Assembly (NCBI GenBank): GCA_963783245.1
Contig: CAWAMS010000002.1
Span: forward strand, 1,555,261-1,619,260
Length of the DNA stretch: 64,000 nt
Direction of reading: 5' to 3'
DNA from: Bog-473 sp963783245
GTDB lineage: Bacteria > Actinomycetota > Acidimicrobiia > Acidimicrobiales > RAAP-2
Shown here: positions 54,166 through 64,000 of the stretch, one piece after another
Layout of the letters: each line of letters starts with the position of its first letter
Numbering within the stretch: position 1 is the first letter of the stretch
The notes under the pieces: model-generated
The model's input: only the letters and a program-made list of their open reading frames with translations
What the model was told of the DNA's origin: nothing
Database searches by the model: none
Translations under genes and position numbers: made by a program

Positions 54166-55534
54166 ATGGCGCAGCGTCTTCACCTGCGTGGCCTGCGGAA
54201 GGTCGCGGCCATAGGTCTAGGCCTCGGAACTGTTATGGCCGGAGCAGCCACACTGCCTGCCGCCGCCAAGACGACAGTCGTGAGAGCAGCACTTCCTCCG
54301 GGGAAGATCAACCACATCATCGTGATCGAGTTCGAGAACGAGGGCTACCAGACGACCTTCGGGCCCGGCTCGGCCGCCACCTATCTGAACGGCACGCTGC
54401 GCCCGGAGGGGGAACTCCTGCAGAACTACTACGCCACCGGCCACAACAGCCTCGACAACTACATCGCCCAGGTGTCGGGCCAGGCGCCCACCGAGGACAC
54501 GCAGGCCGACTGCGCCGACAACGGATTCGCGTTCGCCAACGTCGAACCCGGCACCTCCGACCCGAACCAAGCGGTCAATCCCGGCCAAGTGGACGGCGAG
54601 GGATGCGTCTACCCGAGCAGCGTGAACACCATCGCCAACCAGCTCGACGCCAAGTACCCGCCCAGTCCCAAGACCTCAGTTGCATCATGGCGCGCCTACG
54701 AACAGGACATGGGGAACACGCCCTCACGCGACGGCGGTGTCCCCGATCCGACCGGAGGGACCGATTGCGGGCACCCGGCCATCGGCGCGCCGGACAACGC
54801 GGAGTTCGCCACGTCGGTCGACCAGTACACCTCCCGGCACAACCCCTTCGTCTGGTTCCATTCCATCATTGACAAGTCAGCGGAGTGCAACGCCAATGTC
54901 GTGCCTCTGGGGACCCTGGGCGCCAATGGCGTTCCAGCGCCCACCGGGCACCTGGCCATCGATCTACGCAGCGAGAAGACCACGCCCCGATTCGCCTTCA
55001 TCACGCCCAATCTCTGCAGCGATGGACACGACGGCACGTGCGCCGGCACCAACAGCACAGGGGGCCACGCCGGCGGTCTCACCGGTGCCGATGAGTTCCT
55101 CCATGCCTGGATGCCGCTGATCCTCAACTCCCCCGCGTACAAGCACGGCGACACGCTGGTGGTCATCACCTTCGACGAGGCTGACGTCGACCCGTCCACC
55201 CCGGCCTATGCCGCAGCATGTTGCAACGAGACGACGGGACCCAACACCCACGCCCCCGGCAATGCCGGTTTGGCCACCGACACGGCGCCGGGGGGAGGCC
55301 AGGTCGGAGCGCTGCTCCTCAACCCCAAATACGTGACGGCCGGCTCAACCGACACGACGGGTTCCTACAACCACTACTCCGCCCTGCGCAGCTACGAGGA
55401 CCTCCTCGGGCTGACCACCGGCGGGAGCGATGGCGCGGGCCACCTGGGCTTTGCCGCGCGCCAAGGGCCTCGCGCCCTTCGGTACCGACGTCTTCAGCAG
55501 CGCGACGGCAGCGAAGGCGCGCAAACACAAATAG
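54166..55534 (+). CDS. Secreted phosphoesterase (acid-phosphatase/phospholipase-C-like; frameshifted)
   Basis: About 455 residues. A signal peptide (RKVAAIGLGLGTVMAGAATLPAAA) precedes the phosphoesterase family core: HIIVIEFENEGYQTTFG, YYATGHNSLDNYIAQVSGQAPT, FITPNLCSDGHDG, LVVITFDEADVD. The last residues are restored by a frame change near 55460 to LAPFGTDVFSSATAAKARK, with stop TAG 55532-55534. These enzymes release phosphate from organic phosphoesters outside the cell. Signal and family are clear; the exact substrate is not. Confidence 0.83.
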
Positions 55535-55808
55535 CGAATGTTTGCAAAGACGAGTTATCACGCGGGTGTGTGAACGCTCGGTGAAATCGTGCCGCTCTTC
55601 AAGACACGAGTAACTCTCGACCCATTTTCATAACCTCCTCGCATCTGAAAGAATCCTGTCGGCGGCCTGAGAAACCCCTTGGGGAGCAGGTTGGCTGAGT
55701 GGAGATTCCGAGCGTGCGCCTGTCAGTGCTGGGTGAGAACAGCAGGGCTTTGGTTGAGCAACGAACGGTGCGCACGTAGGGAAACGGGTGAGTGTGACGG
55801 AAGTTTAA
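55535..55808. other. 274-bp leader region of the exopolysaccharide operon
   Basis: No gene is visible. It contains a CCCCTTGGGG dyad near 55675 and other short inverted repeats, but no riboswitch class that I could assign. It should contain the promoter of the glycosylphosphotransferase gene. Confidence 0.35.
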
Positions 55809-57286
55809 GTGGTAGCCAACCTGATAGGAGAGCGCGAGTCGACCACGATGGACATGGTCGACGGGACTGCCGCGACTCCGATCACGGGTGATCAGTGGCC
55901 TGTCGCCTTACTGGTGGCTGTCGACTTTGTCGCGGCCGCCATCTCTCTTCCGCTGGCGTTGGTCATTTTGGCGCTCAGCTCAGAATCGACGGAAAACTCG
56001 CTCGTTCATTTCTGGGGAAATCTCAAAACCGAATCATTCTTTCCGTTGGCGATAGTCATCGCTTTGGCTATAGCGGGCTTCTACCGCTCGAGTCGGCGTG
56101 CTCGTTACGAAAGTAGCTTCTCGGAATTGAAGGAACTGGCAATTGCGCTCTGTGCCGGGTGCGTTCTGTCCATTGGCTTCAGTGTGTTTCTGCACGTGAC
56201 GTTCGGGGTCAGAGAGGCCTACTCCACGCAACTCCTCCTCGCCGCCATTGTCGCGACCGCCTTGGTGACAATCGCGCACGCGACCCTCAGCGCAATCCGA
56301 CGCGATGTCCACTCTCGGGTCCTCATCGTAGGTTCGGGCAACCTGGTCGATCGCATCACCACCTATTTCAACCTGACAAAGGGAGTGGAAGTGGTGGGAC
56401 GGGTGGTGGACGCAACCACGAATGAGGATGGGTCGCTCGGGACCGTGGAAGACCTTCCCCAGCTCTGCGACAAGTTCGGCGCCAACCGCATCATCGTCGC
56501 ATTTCCAACCGTGCTTTCGCACGATTCCATTACCATCCTCCGCTCGCTGCCTCGATCGGTCCACATCGCTATCGTCCCCCGTTACTTCGAACTCATTTCC
56601 TGGAGATCTCGGATTACGGACCTCTACGGTCTCCCTCTCGTCGAGGTGGCGCCGGCACATTTCAGCGGATGGGACCGATTTCTCAAACGTGCGTTTGATG
56701 TGATCGTCGGGCTCGCTGCTGCTTCTCGTCCTCACCCCCGTAGCTCTGATCCTCTCGGTACTGGTCAAGCTCAGCTCACCCGGGCCGGTGCTCTTCCGAC
56801 AGGAACGCGTGGGGCGTGACCGAAAACCCTTCAACATTTACAAGTTCCGATCGATGGAGATCGGCGAATCGCCACACGAACGACGAGCCAGAAACCTCCG
56901 CACGAAATGCCACAGTTCCTCTCCACGAACTGCGAAACAAGTCAGTTGAAGCCGAACGCATCACCCGCATTGGCGGCTTTATGCGCCGAACGGGACTGGA
57001 TGAGATACCTCAGTTCCTCAACGTCCTTTTGGGGGACATGTCGCTTGTGGGTCCCCGGCCCTTCACCGAGAGTGAGTCCGAGACCTTTACGAGTTGGCAA
57101 GCCCGGAGATTTGAACTGCGGCCGGGCATCACCGGCCTGTGGCAGGTCTCCGGTCGAAACGACCTCAGCATGGACGATCTCCGCCGTCTCGACTACCTCT
57201 ACGTGGCCAGCTGGTCTCTGTGGTGGGATATCAAGATCGTCTGGGACACGCCGAGGGCCATGGTACGGGGGTTTGGTGCGTACTGA
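55809..57286 (+). CDS. Exopolysaccharide-initiating polyprenyl glycosylphosphotransferase (WbaP/CpsE-like; frameshifted)
   Basis: Transfers the first sugar-phosphate to undecaprenyl phosphate. The start is GTG 55809, or ATG 55848 after AGGAGA. Four membrane helices (VALLVAVDFVAAAISLPLALV, ESFFPLAIVIALAIAGFY, LLLAAIVATALVTIAHA) lead to a Rossmann domain (RVLIVGSGNLVDRI). After frame changes near 56725 and 56900 the catalytic domain follows: GPVLFRQERVGRDRKPFNIYKFRSM, GFMRRTGLDEIPQFLNVLLGDMSLVGPRP, LRPGITGLWQVSGRNDL and a WWDIKIVWDT end. Restored length is about 490 residues, normal for the family. Confidence 0.9.
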
Positions 57287-58458
57287 TCGTCACGCTTCGC
57301 CAGGAAGACCCTCAGTTGCCATCGTCCACGACTACCTCACCCAGCGCGGCGGCGCAGAGCGCGTCTTCCTTCTCTTGGCGGAGACGTTTCCCGACGCCTC
57401 GCTCTACACCTCGCTGTACGATCCCGAAGGGACATTTCCGGAATTCGCTGGTCTCGACATCCAGACAACGCCACTCAACAAGATCCGACTTCTCCGCCGT
57501 CAGCATCGCTTGGCATTTCCAGTTCTCGCGCCGTCATTCTCGGCGTTACGGGTCGATGCGGATGTGTTGCTCTGTAGCTCAAGTGGTTGGGCTCACGGAA
57601 CGAGAACAGGAGGCCGAAAGGTCGTCTATTGCTATGCGCCGGCGCGATGGCTCTACCAAGCCGATCGATACCTGGGTCAACGTCCACGGCATGGCCTCGC
57701 AGGCGACGGAACTCGCTACGGAGACACACCGATGTTCTAAGAAGAAGCGTCCGGCTACAGCACTCCGCGCTACTTGGGCCGTCTCTTCGCCATTGGGATC
57801 AGCATGCAGCCAGGTCAGCTGATCGATATCTCACGAGTTCGACGGTCATGGCAGATGCGATCCGGTCAACCTATGGACTGGAAGCGGAGGTATTGCCACC
57901 GCCGCCGGCGCTCTCACCAGATGGCCCCGAGCAGGAGGTTCCCGGCCTGGAACCAGGATATTTCCTCTGCATTGCCCGACTTCTTCCGTACAAGAACGTT
58001 CAGGTGGTCGCTGAGGCGGTTGGTCTTGTCCCCGATGCCCGCCTGGTGATCGTCGGTGACGGGCCCGCTCGTGTCGGACATTGAGACTGTCGCGGGTCCA
58101 CAACGTTCGATTCTTGGGCCAAGTCGACGATGCCGACGCTCCGTTGGCTCTATCGAAACTCAATCGCGCTTGTCTCCGCCTCCTTCGAGGACTACGGGCT
58201 CACTCCGCTCGAAGCAGCTAGCTTCGGTCGTCCATCGGTGGTCCTGCGGGCTGGCGGCTTTCTCGATACCGTGGTCGAGGGTCGAACCGGGTTATTCTTC
58301 GATGCGCCAATTGTGGAAGACGTTGCACGGGTCATGGACGAAGTGACTACACACATCTGGAATGAAACAGAGTTGCGAGAGCATGCCGAGAAGTTCTCAA
58401 AGGCGTCCTTCCAGCGAAAAATTGCCGAATTGTTGCCGAAGAGGCGGCCCTCAGCTAA
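57276..58458 (+). CDS. GT4-family glycosyltransferase (frameshifted)
   Basis: GTG 57276 overlaps the preceding stop by a few bases. N-terminal domain: SVAIVHDYLTQRGGAERVFLLLAETF, VYCYAPARWLYQADRYLG. C-terminal donor-binding domain: GYFLCIARLLPYKNVQVVAEAVGL, DARLVIVGDGPA, IALVSASFEDYGLTPLEAASFGRPSVVLRAGGFLDTV with the E-x7-E of GT4 enzymes. At least three frame changes (near 57730, 58075 and 58425) are needed; the end is then AEIVAEEAALS with TAA 58456-58458. It adds a sugar in exopolysaccharide synthesis; the sugar is unknown. Confidence 0.83.
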
Positions 58459-58662
58459 CGCGCTGTTTGATCTGTGTGGACGAGCTCACGGCATGATTTG
58501 GCGCTCAATTTTAGTAATGGATTGGAGATAAACCGCCCCAGCGACTATTTCGAACATTAACAAATATATCCCTGAACGTTCCCAAACCATCGAAGACAAT
58601 TAATCGTGCCTCTATGAAAGACGTCTCCCGGCGAGCGGGGATTCTCGGCCATGATTGCTGCA

Positions 58663-59920
58663 CTAACATACTTCTCGAGAGACAGCAAACGCCATGCCTA
58701 AAATAATCCAAGGAACCGAGCCGGTGGCCGTGACCCAAAATATATCGAACTGACCCTCCATGATATGTGCCACCATGACCGCCAGAGCCAGCGAACCGAT
58801 CGTACCGGAGCTGCCAGACACACATCCAAAGCGAGCCTAATACCATCGCAACAACCGACTTCAGGTCAACAAGTCCACCCGTAGCCAATACCCCGATTTC
58901 AGCGTTTGGCGGTTGAAACGAACCCGGGAAATGCCCTGTGTACCAATATCTTTCTCCCACACCGAAGAGAAAAGACGCGTGCCAAATCTGGAGTGTTTGA
59001 GTATAAGAAGCGGTTCGCACAGCAAAACTACTCGATGTATTATTACTCGCAAATTCATTGGAAACGCTGGTATAAACCACTACCCCGATCAACGCTAACG
59101 AAGAAAACATTACGATTGATTTGCGGCTCCCCTTCCGATTGCCATCACGGTGGTGATTTCGCATGGTCACAATAACTATCGCTACTACGAGCTGGATCAT
59201 CGCCTGGCGTGATCCCGTAGCTATAACTCCCACAATGCACAGATACTTCAATAGGCGTACTGATCGGTCCGTCATTGATATCCAGTCCTGCGCAAAATGG
59301 GCAGTTAATACGGCTATGACGATTAGATCTCCTAGAGTATTCTTCTGAAGGCCATATTGGAGGCCAGCAATAGGCTTGAGACCGTGAGCGATCCATGTTG
59401 CAGTCGCCCAAACCGAAAGCGTGGAGGCGATAAAGAGATAGCTACTAAGGGAAAAGCGAATCCTGCCCCTCTCAACTGTCACCCATCCCACGATCGCAGC
59501 TCCAAGAGTCATCACGAGTTGGTGAAACCACTGACTCAGTCATAGCGGTTCTCTATTGTTTAGGATGGAGAACAAGGTAGTCGCCTGGTATATGGCCACC
59601 AACCCGACCCATCGCTTAAAGCCCACCGCACCTTTCCAGCGCATCAGCGGAAGCGCACACAAAGTTGCAATGAAAAGAACCGCGTCGGCGATACTGAAAT
59701 TATTGCCGACGCCACCTCCTCCGACATGTAGAACCAGGAATGATGCAGGTAGCGCAATCGCGACGGGAACGGATTGGGCGGGAGCGTGAGAGACGAATTT
59801 GCAAATACGATGCTCCCGAAGGCGAGCATCCCAGCTAGAACCATATGTGGGGATTCTAGGCGATGGTGTCTCCATCTCCACAACGAAGTTATATGGGCAA
59901 ATCATCCAACTTTGCGTCAC
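58663..59920 (-). CDS. O-antigen ligase/polymerase-like membrane protein (frameshifted, low GC)
   Basis: About 415 residues with ten or more membrane helices. From ATG 59920: PVAIALPASFLVLHVGGG, AVLFIATLCALPLMRW, then after a frame change near 59560 MMTLGAAIVGWVTV, SLSSYLFIASTLSVWATA, LGDLIVIAVLTAHFAQDW, IGVVVYTSVSN, and near 58840 a final shift to SLALAVMVAHIMEGQFDIFWVTATGS ending SREVC at 58663. The Wzy_C-like stretch (QNTLGDL-type, TGSRQAMIQL) fits the O-antigen ligase family. It polymerises or attaches the polysaccharide. Its base composition is much more AT-rich than the flanks. Confidence 0.75.
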
Positions 59921-60211
59921 GGGAGAGTCTCAAAGTTTCGGGAACTTCGTGACTTCGGTGTCGTGCTCGGAAACCAGCCAAAGCGATGGTTCCGTACCAT
60001 CTCTTGGACCATTCGAACCGATGGCCTATCGGATGGCCGTGTTTCCGGCGAATAAGCCTCACCGACAGCCCGCGCCGAAATTAACGGAACATCTCCCGTC
60101 GCGGTCAACCAAGCCCTCCAATCCCATTTGTGGAGTGCTTCACCGGGTCTCGCTACCGGGATGAGAGCATCGACTGGTCGTGGATATGCCGGCTCCAAAC
60201 GCAGTGTGTGT

Positions 60212-61411
60212 CTACGCCGCTGCAGGATCAGGGTCAGACTGTTGAGCGGCAACTTTCTCGACGATATCGCCGAGACGTTGCATCACGGATGACCATTCGT
60301 ACCCGATCACGCTTGGGCGACATGCTTCTCGCCATCGCTGGAGGGTCCCAGGCTCGAGCGCAACACGTAGGCATTCCGTTAGCTCACTAGCATCAAGAGG
60401 ATCCTTCAGGAGCAGCCCGTTGCGGTTAGGAGACACCACCACCGCGGCGCCTGCCAATTCGCTAGTAACCACGGGCAATCCACACGCAAGGGCTTCCACG
60501 ATCACCGAGCCAAACGCCTCATACTGAGTGGGCAGGACAAAAAGGTCGGCGGCCGCGTAATATCGAGAGACGTCGTTGGTCGAGCCCACCCATCGGACCC
60601 GGTTATCTAGACCCAGCGCCCGAATCTGCGGGCGAAACGCGTCGGGTGCCATACGCCCGACGAGAAGTAACTCGATATCTTCCCGGTTCAGTGCTGCCAT
60701 AGCCTCGAGCAAGACTACAAGGCCCTTGCGGTGGTATTCATTCGCAACGAGCACGAGTACATTCGATCCCGGTCGGATCTGGAGTTCATCACGCACCTCC
60801 ACACGCAACCGCTCGATGCGTTCAACCTCACATTCCGAAGGGTCGAATCCGTTCGGTACAACTTCAATTAACGACGGTGAGACTCCGTAGAGCTGCGTCA
60901 GATCGTCAGCGACCGAGGATGAAACGGCAACGGCGATCGCTCTCCGCCGCCGAAGGCGACGTAAAGTCGCACGCTCGTGCGCTAGGCGGACACGATGACG
61001 AAGTAGAAGAGACCGTACGAACGCGGGCACTTTCACGGTGCCTATTCGCACTGCTGCGCCTCGCAACACCCAGGCACGGTGCACGCTTTGCATCACGAGC
61101 ACATCGCCGTCCGGACAATTCGATCCGAAACTCACTATCACGTCAGCACCGATGTCACTCACCGCTGCGCCAGCGAGGCGCCGGAATCTGCGCTGCGCCA
61201 ACCTTCCATGTACTGGTGCGCCACGTATTCGCACAACGTCCACGGACGGTGGAAGAGGATCCACGTCCTCGGCGACGATCACCAGGTCGAAGCGACCGGA
61301 AAGATGGTGCGCAGCCTCCCAGACCACCCGCTCAACGCCGCCGCGCCGGTGACATCCCGTATATACGAGCGCCACACGGGGACGATCAGCTCGCTCATAG
61401 GAACGGGTCAT
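60212..61411 (-). CDS. GT4-family glycosyltransferase
   Basis: A 399-residue enzyme, intact. It has an N-terminal acceptor domain (RVALVYTGCHRRGGVERVVWEAAHHL, VIVSFGSNCPDGDVLVMQ), a conserved central VPNGFDP, and a C-terminal nucleotide-sugar domain (VLVLVANEYHRKGLVVLLEAMAAL, VGRMAPDAF, LFVLPTQYEAFGSVIVEALACGLPVVTSELAGA with the E-x7-E motif). Sugar donor unknown. It is separated from the O-antigen-ligase-like gene by 291 bp with no other gene. Confidence 0.88.
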   Translation of the reverse strand: MTRSYERADRPRVALVYTGCHRRGGVERVVWEAAHHLSGRFDLVIVAEDVDPLPPSVDVVRIRGAPVHGRLAQRRFRRLAGAAVSDIGADVIVSFGSNCPDGDVLVMQSVHRAWVLRGAAVRIGTVKVPAFVRSLLLRHRVRLAHERATLRRLRRRRAIAVAVSSSVADDLTQLYGVSPSLIEVVPNGFDPSECEVERIERLRVEVRDELQIRPGSNVLVLVANEYHRKGLVVLLEAMAALNREDIELLLVGRMAPDAFRPQIRALGLDNRVRWVGSTNDVSRYYAAADLFVLPTQYEAFGSVIVEALACGLPVVTSELAGAAVVVSPNRNGLLLKDPLDASELTECLRVALEPGTLQRWREACRPSVIGYEWSSVMQRLGDIVEKVAAQQSDPDPAAA

Positions 61412-61622
61412 ATGCGACTGAACTTATCCCCACTTCGGCAAGAGCCGCTCATTCGGTGCCAAGTCAGTGAGTTGATGGGCATCTGTTGGCGACTCTGGCC
61501 CAAGCCTCGGAATTACCGACCAGGCGCCCGCCTCCTCGACCTACGGCGATCTGGCCGTCGCAGTTCAAGATGACCAACATGTGACACATCGATGAGCTGG
61601 TCGGCCAGTCCACCCACGACTG

Positions 61623-63972
61623 TCATGGAGCAGCTCGAGATGGTCCTAGCCGAGCGTGTTGGCCAGCGAGCAATGCGGAAAGGCGCCCCCTGACACCCAA
61701 TGATGGCGCTGCAGGGTCTACCTCAAGCAGGGTTCGTCGGTACACGTCGACAGTGAGGTCAGCGACCTCATGCCAGCTGACGAGATGATCGGAGAGAGCA
61801 TTCTTCGCTCCTTCATGGACCTCCACGATCGCGTCCACCCACGCCGTGTCATCATTCGCGTCGATATGTCTCGTCGCCGCCCCGCTCACCTCGACGAGTG
61901 CTGGATCGGAGCTGGTGATGACCTTTGCGCCGAACTGCAGGGCCTCCACGGCCGGCAGCCCGAATCCCTCCTCGAGAGAGGGAACGAGCACGATGGCCGC
62001 ATGCTCATAGCACCACCGCACGGCTCCGTTGCTCACAAACCCGGGCCGAATGAGGAGGCCTGCCTGCTCGAGATCCCTCAACCGCGATCGCAAGCGAGAG
62101 CTGCGCGCTCGATCCGGCCCGAGTATGGCGAGGACGAGCCCAGTTCGCCGGTGCACCTCCTCCCAGATTCGCAAGAGCAGCTCAACGTTCTTGTGGGGAG
62201 AGAGATCGCAGACGCACAATGCGAAGAAGCGGTGCGCAAGAGACGGCACTACTTCTGCGTCAGCAGTCGTCAATGCCGATGCCGGTGCCGCTGGCACAAC
62301 GTCGACCCGCTCGTCGGCGACCATGCCCTTGTCTACCAGTTGCTGGCGGACGGCATTACTGAGGGCGATGACTCGGTCTGCCTCGGCAAGCGATCGCCGG
62401 TAGACCGCGGGCAACAGCAGCCGCTTGGAGAGGACGTAGTCACTACCCCGTGTGAACATGAAGAGATCGTAGACGGTGAGTATGGTCGGGCAACCGACAT
62501 TGCGGGGAACGATGTGCTTTGTGGCATGCACGAGATCCACCTTCGCTCGACGCAACTGCCTGCCGAGCAGGTAGCGCTCTCTCAGACTGCGGCCCATGAC
62601 GCTCCCGCCTTCGAGGACGATGACACCGTTGAGATCGGGGAATCGTTGCCGCAGCCGCGCCGCGCCCGCTCGGCGACGTGACCGGGACGAGCTCGATGTC
62701 GTCTCGCTGGACGAGCTCGCCGAGAAGCTCACTCGTGTAGCGATTGATTCCCCCTTCACCAACCATCTCCGCTGATGTCAGAAATGCAACCCGCGGACGC
62801 GTGCAATTGGCGATGTCGGTGACGGGCAGGCGAGCAGGGCGCCGTCTGGGCCCTGACCGCAACGGAGCTCGAGCCGCAGCTTCCAGCACATCGCCGAACT
62901 GGTTCGCCACGTCAGCCCATGTGATGAGGTCGGGAGGGGGCGCCTGCCGTCGAGGATCCCGGAGCGCCTCCTTAACAGCTCGAGCGAACTGATCCGGATC
63001 GGCAATGCGGATCGGTGGGCCGAGATGGCGGAAGCCGGCGATTGGCGTGGAGACGGTCGGAGCTCCAACGGCGAGAATCTCTCGCGCCTTGATGGGGTCC
63101 AGGCTCTCAGTGAACGGTGACACGAGATGCGGCACGATCAGGACGTCAGCATGCTGGTAGTACGAAGGGACGTCGTCGTGGTTGCGCGCGCCAAGCAGGT
63201 GCACGTTAGGTCGTTGCTGAAGGAGCGTTCGGGATCTCGCCTGCAACGAATCAGGTCCGACGTAGACGAACTGGACGTCGGGGAGATCGTCGGCGAGGCG
63301 GCACGACAGCGGCACATCAAGCCGCTCGTCGTGCAACGTGCCCACGTACACGGCAGTCGGACCTTCGGGAAGATCACTAGGGCGGGGGTTCGGCGTCGCG
63401 AAACGGAGCGGATCCACGCCATTCGGGATCACGACGACCGGCCGAGAAGATCGCCGAGACGCCGCCAGGGCTGGCGAACAGACCGTGACCATCTCAGCTG
63501 ACTTGAGCAGCAGCTCGTCGTCGAGCTTGGCGCGCCGACGCTTTGCTGCGCCGGTGTCCATGAGCAGCCAATCGTCGGTGATGTCGTAGACGATCGGCCA
63601 TCCCGTGCGAGTTGCGAACCGAGCCAGCGAGTGGTTGTTAACCCAAAGCACCGGTCGCTCGAAGCCGAGCTCGGAGGCTCGGCGCCGAATGCCATGACCC
63701 CCGGCCGGTGGCGCGTACGGCGACAGACGGTCGGGCAACCACCCGACGGGCCGGAAGATGCTCACCGCGTCAAATCCTGGGGCTGTAGCGAGTCCGGTAC
63801 GAGGCCGGCGGCCTTGCTGCAGCAGTTGTCTGGCTGCGGCTGGTGGCTCCACGAAGAGCACACGGAGGTCGGCTCGACTCACCAACAAGGCATCGATCAG
63901 CAGCTGATTGCGCCGCCAGATCTGATCCCAGGGCTCGAGGGACAGGACAATGAGCTGTCTGAGCTCGCTCAC
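61623..63972 (-). CDS. Two joined glycosyltransferases (GT4-like), first and second in one frame (frameshifted)
   Basis: GTG 63972 starts a glycosyltransferase of about 385 residues (MSELRQLIVLSLEPWDQIWRR, VLWVNNHSLARF, VYDITDDWLL, VVIPNGVDPLRFA, HADVLIVPHLVSPFTESLDPIKAREILAVGAPTV). Without a stop it continues at about 62808 into a second, complete glycosyltransferase (RPRVAFLTSAEMVGEGGINRYTSELL, then after a frame change near 62665 FPDLNGVIVLEGGS, VYDLFMFTRGSDYV, FALCVCDLSPHKNVELLLRIW, VLVPSLEEGFGLPAVEALQFGA). A real bifunctional fusion or a lost stop are both possible; no good start codon lies at the junction. It belongs to the exopolysaccharide cluster, which continues past the window edge. 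Confidence 0.75.
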
Positions 63973-64000
63973 CTGGCCTCGTCCCCATCGCGATCTGGTA

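Noticed and set aside
55535..55808. Possible cyclic-dinucleotide riboswitch before the exopolysaccharide genes
   Set aside because: Short matches only; no complete consensus for c-di-GMP or c-di-AMP aptamers could be assembled.
1..64000. Mobile elements, phage genes, tRNA or rRNA genes
   Set aside because: No transposase, integrase, terminal inverted repeats or tRNA-like cloverleaf was found on reading both strands, although a very short or broken element could be missed.

Overview
The window is high-GC, densely packed bacterial DNA from an actinobacterium. I would place it provisionally in or near Acidimicrobiia. The reasons are the secreted protein built of 'DGKGYW...GGVFTFGDA' repeats, an actinobacterial-type group 1h [NiFe]-hydrogenase operon with its DUF5947, DUF6084 and DUF6893 companions, an LAxTG-type surface anchor, and many catabolic oxidoreductases. 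No rRNA, tRNA, insertion sequence or CRISPR array was recognised. About 23 genes are split by one or more single-base frameshifts although the protein homology continues across the break. A tandem repeat at 0.65-1.35 kb acts as an internal control and shows one extra base in a homopolymer, so most breaks look like uncorrected sequence indels rather than decay. I annotate these genes across their breaks.

Layout. 0-5.3 kb: a secreted repeat protein, an ECF sigma/anti-sigma pair, and a divergent run of two ferritin-like proteins and a cupredoxin lipoprotein. 5.3-11.7 kb: a NUDIX hydrolase, a large kinase-like/lysylphosphatidylglycerol-synthase-type membrane protein, CsbD, DoxX, a VOC protein and an amidohydrolase. 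11.7-14.8 kb: a DNA-repair operon (LigD-type polymerase, PHP protein, ATP-dependent ligase) without Ku. 15-19.4 kb: VOC, DUF1810, an FAD monooxygenase, a P450 and a zinc-ribbon protein.

19.4-34.2 kb is the centrepiece, a nearly complete high-affinity hydrogenase island. hypB and hypA run leftward. Rightward are hhyS, hhyL, a NifU-like gene, one long reading frame joining DUF5947, DUF6084 and a third conserved protein, the maturation protease, a 34-residue membrane peptide (DUF6893-like), hypC, hypD, hypF, a SIS-HypC hybrid gene, a second SIS (GmhA-like) gene and hypE. A PadR regulator with a near-palindromic site upstream follows. Most genes overlap by 4 bp (ATGA or GTGA) or abut, so they should be co-transcribed and translationally coupled. 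HypA/HypB insert nickel. HypC-HypF build the Fe(CN)2CO centre. The protease trims HhyL. The product should oxidise H2 at trace concentration in air.

34.5-42.6 kb: PhyH dioxygenase, aldehyde dehydrogenase, two cupins, a monooxygenase-like small protein, a surface-anchor/glutamic-peptidase composite, and a branched-chain amino acid-type binding protein. 42.6-47.9 kb: a leftward catabolic operon (two amidohydrolases around an SDR, plus an acetoacetate-decarboxylase-like protein) with an AraC regulator. 47.9-55.5 kb: methyltransferase, secreted and membrane proteins, TauD-type dioxygenase, acyltransferase, 6-phosphogluconate dehydrogenase and a secreted phosphoesterase. 55.8-64 kb: exopolysaccharide genes (initiating glycosylphosphotransferase, several GT4 glycosyltransferases, an O-antigen-ligase-like polymerase) with a clearly lower-GC core at about 58.5-60.2 kb, consistent with transfer.
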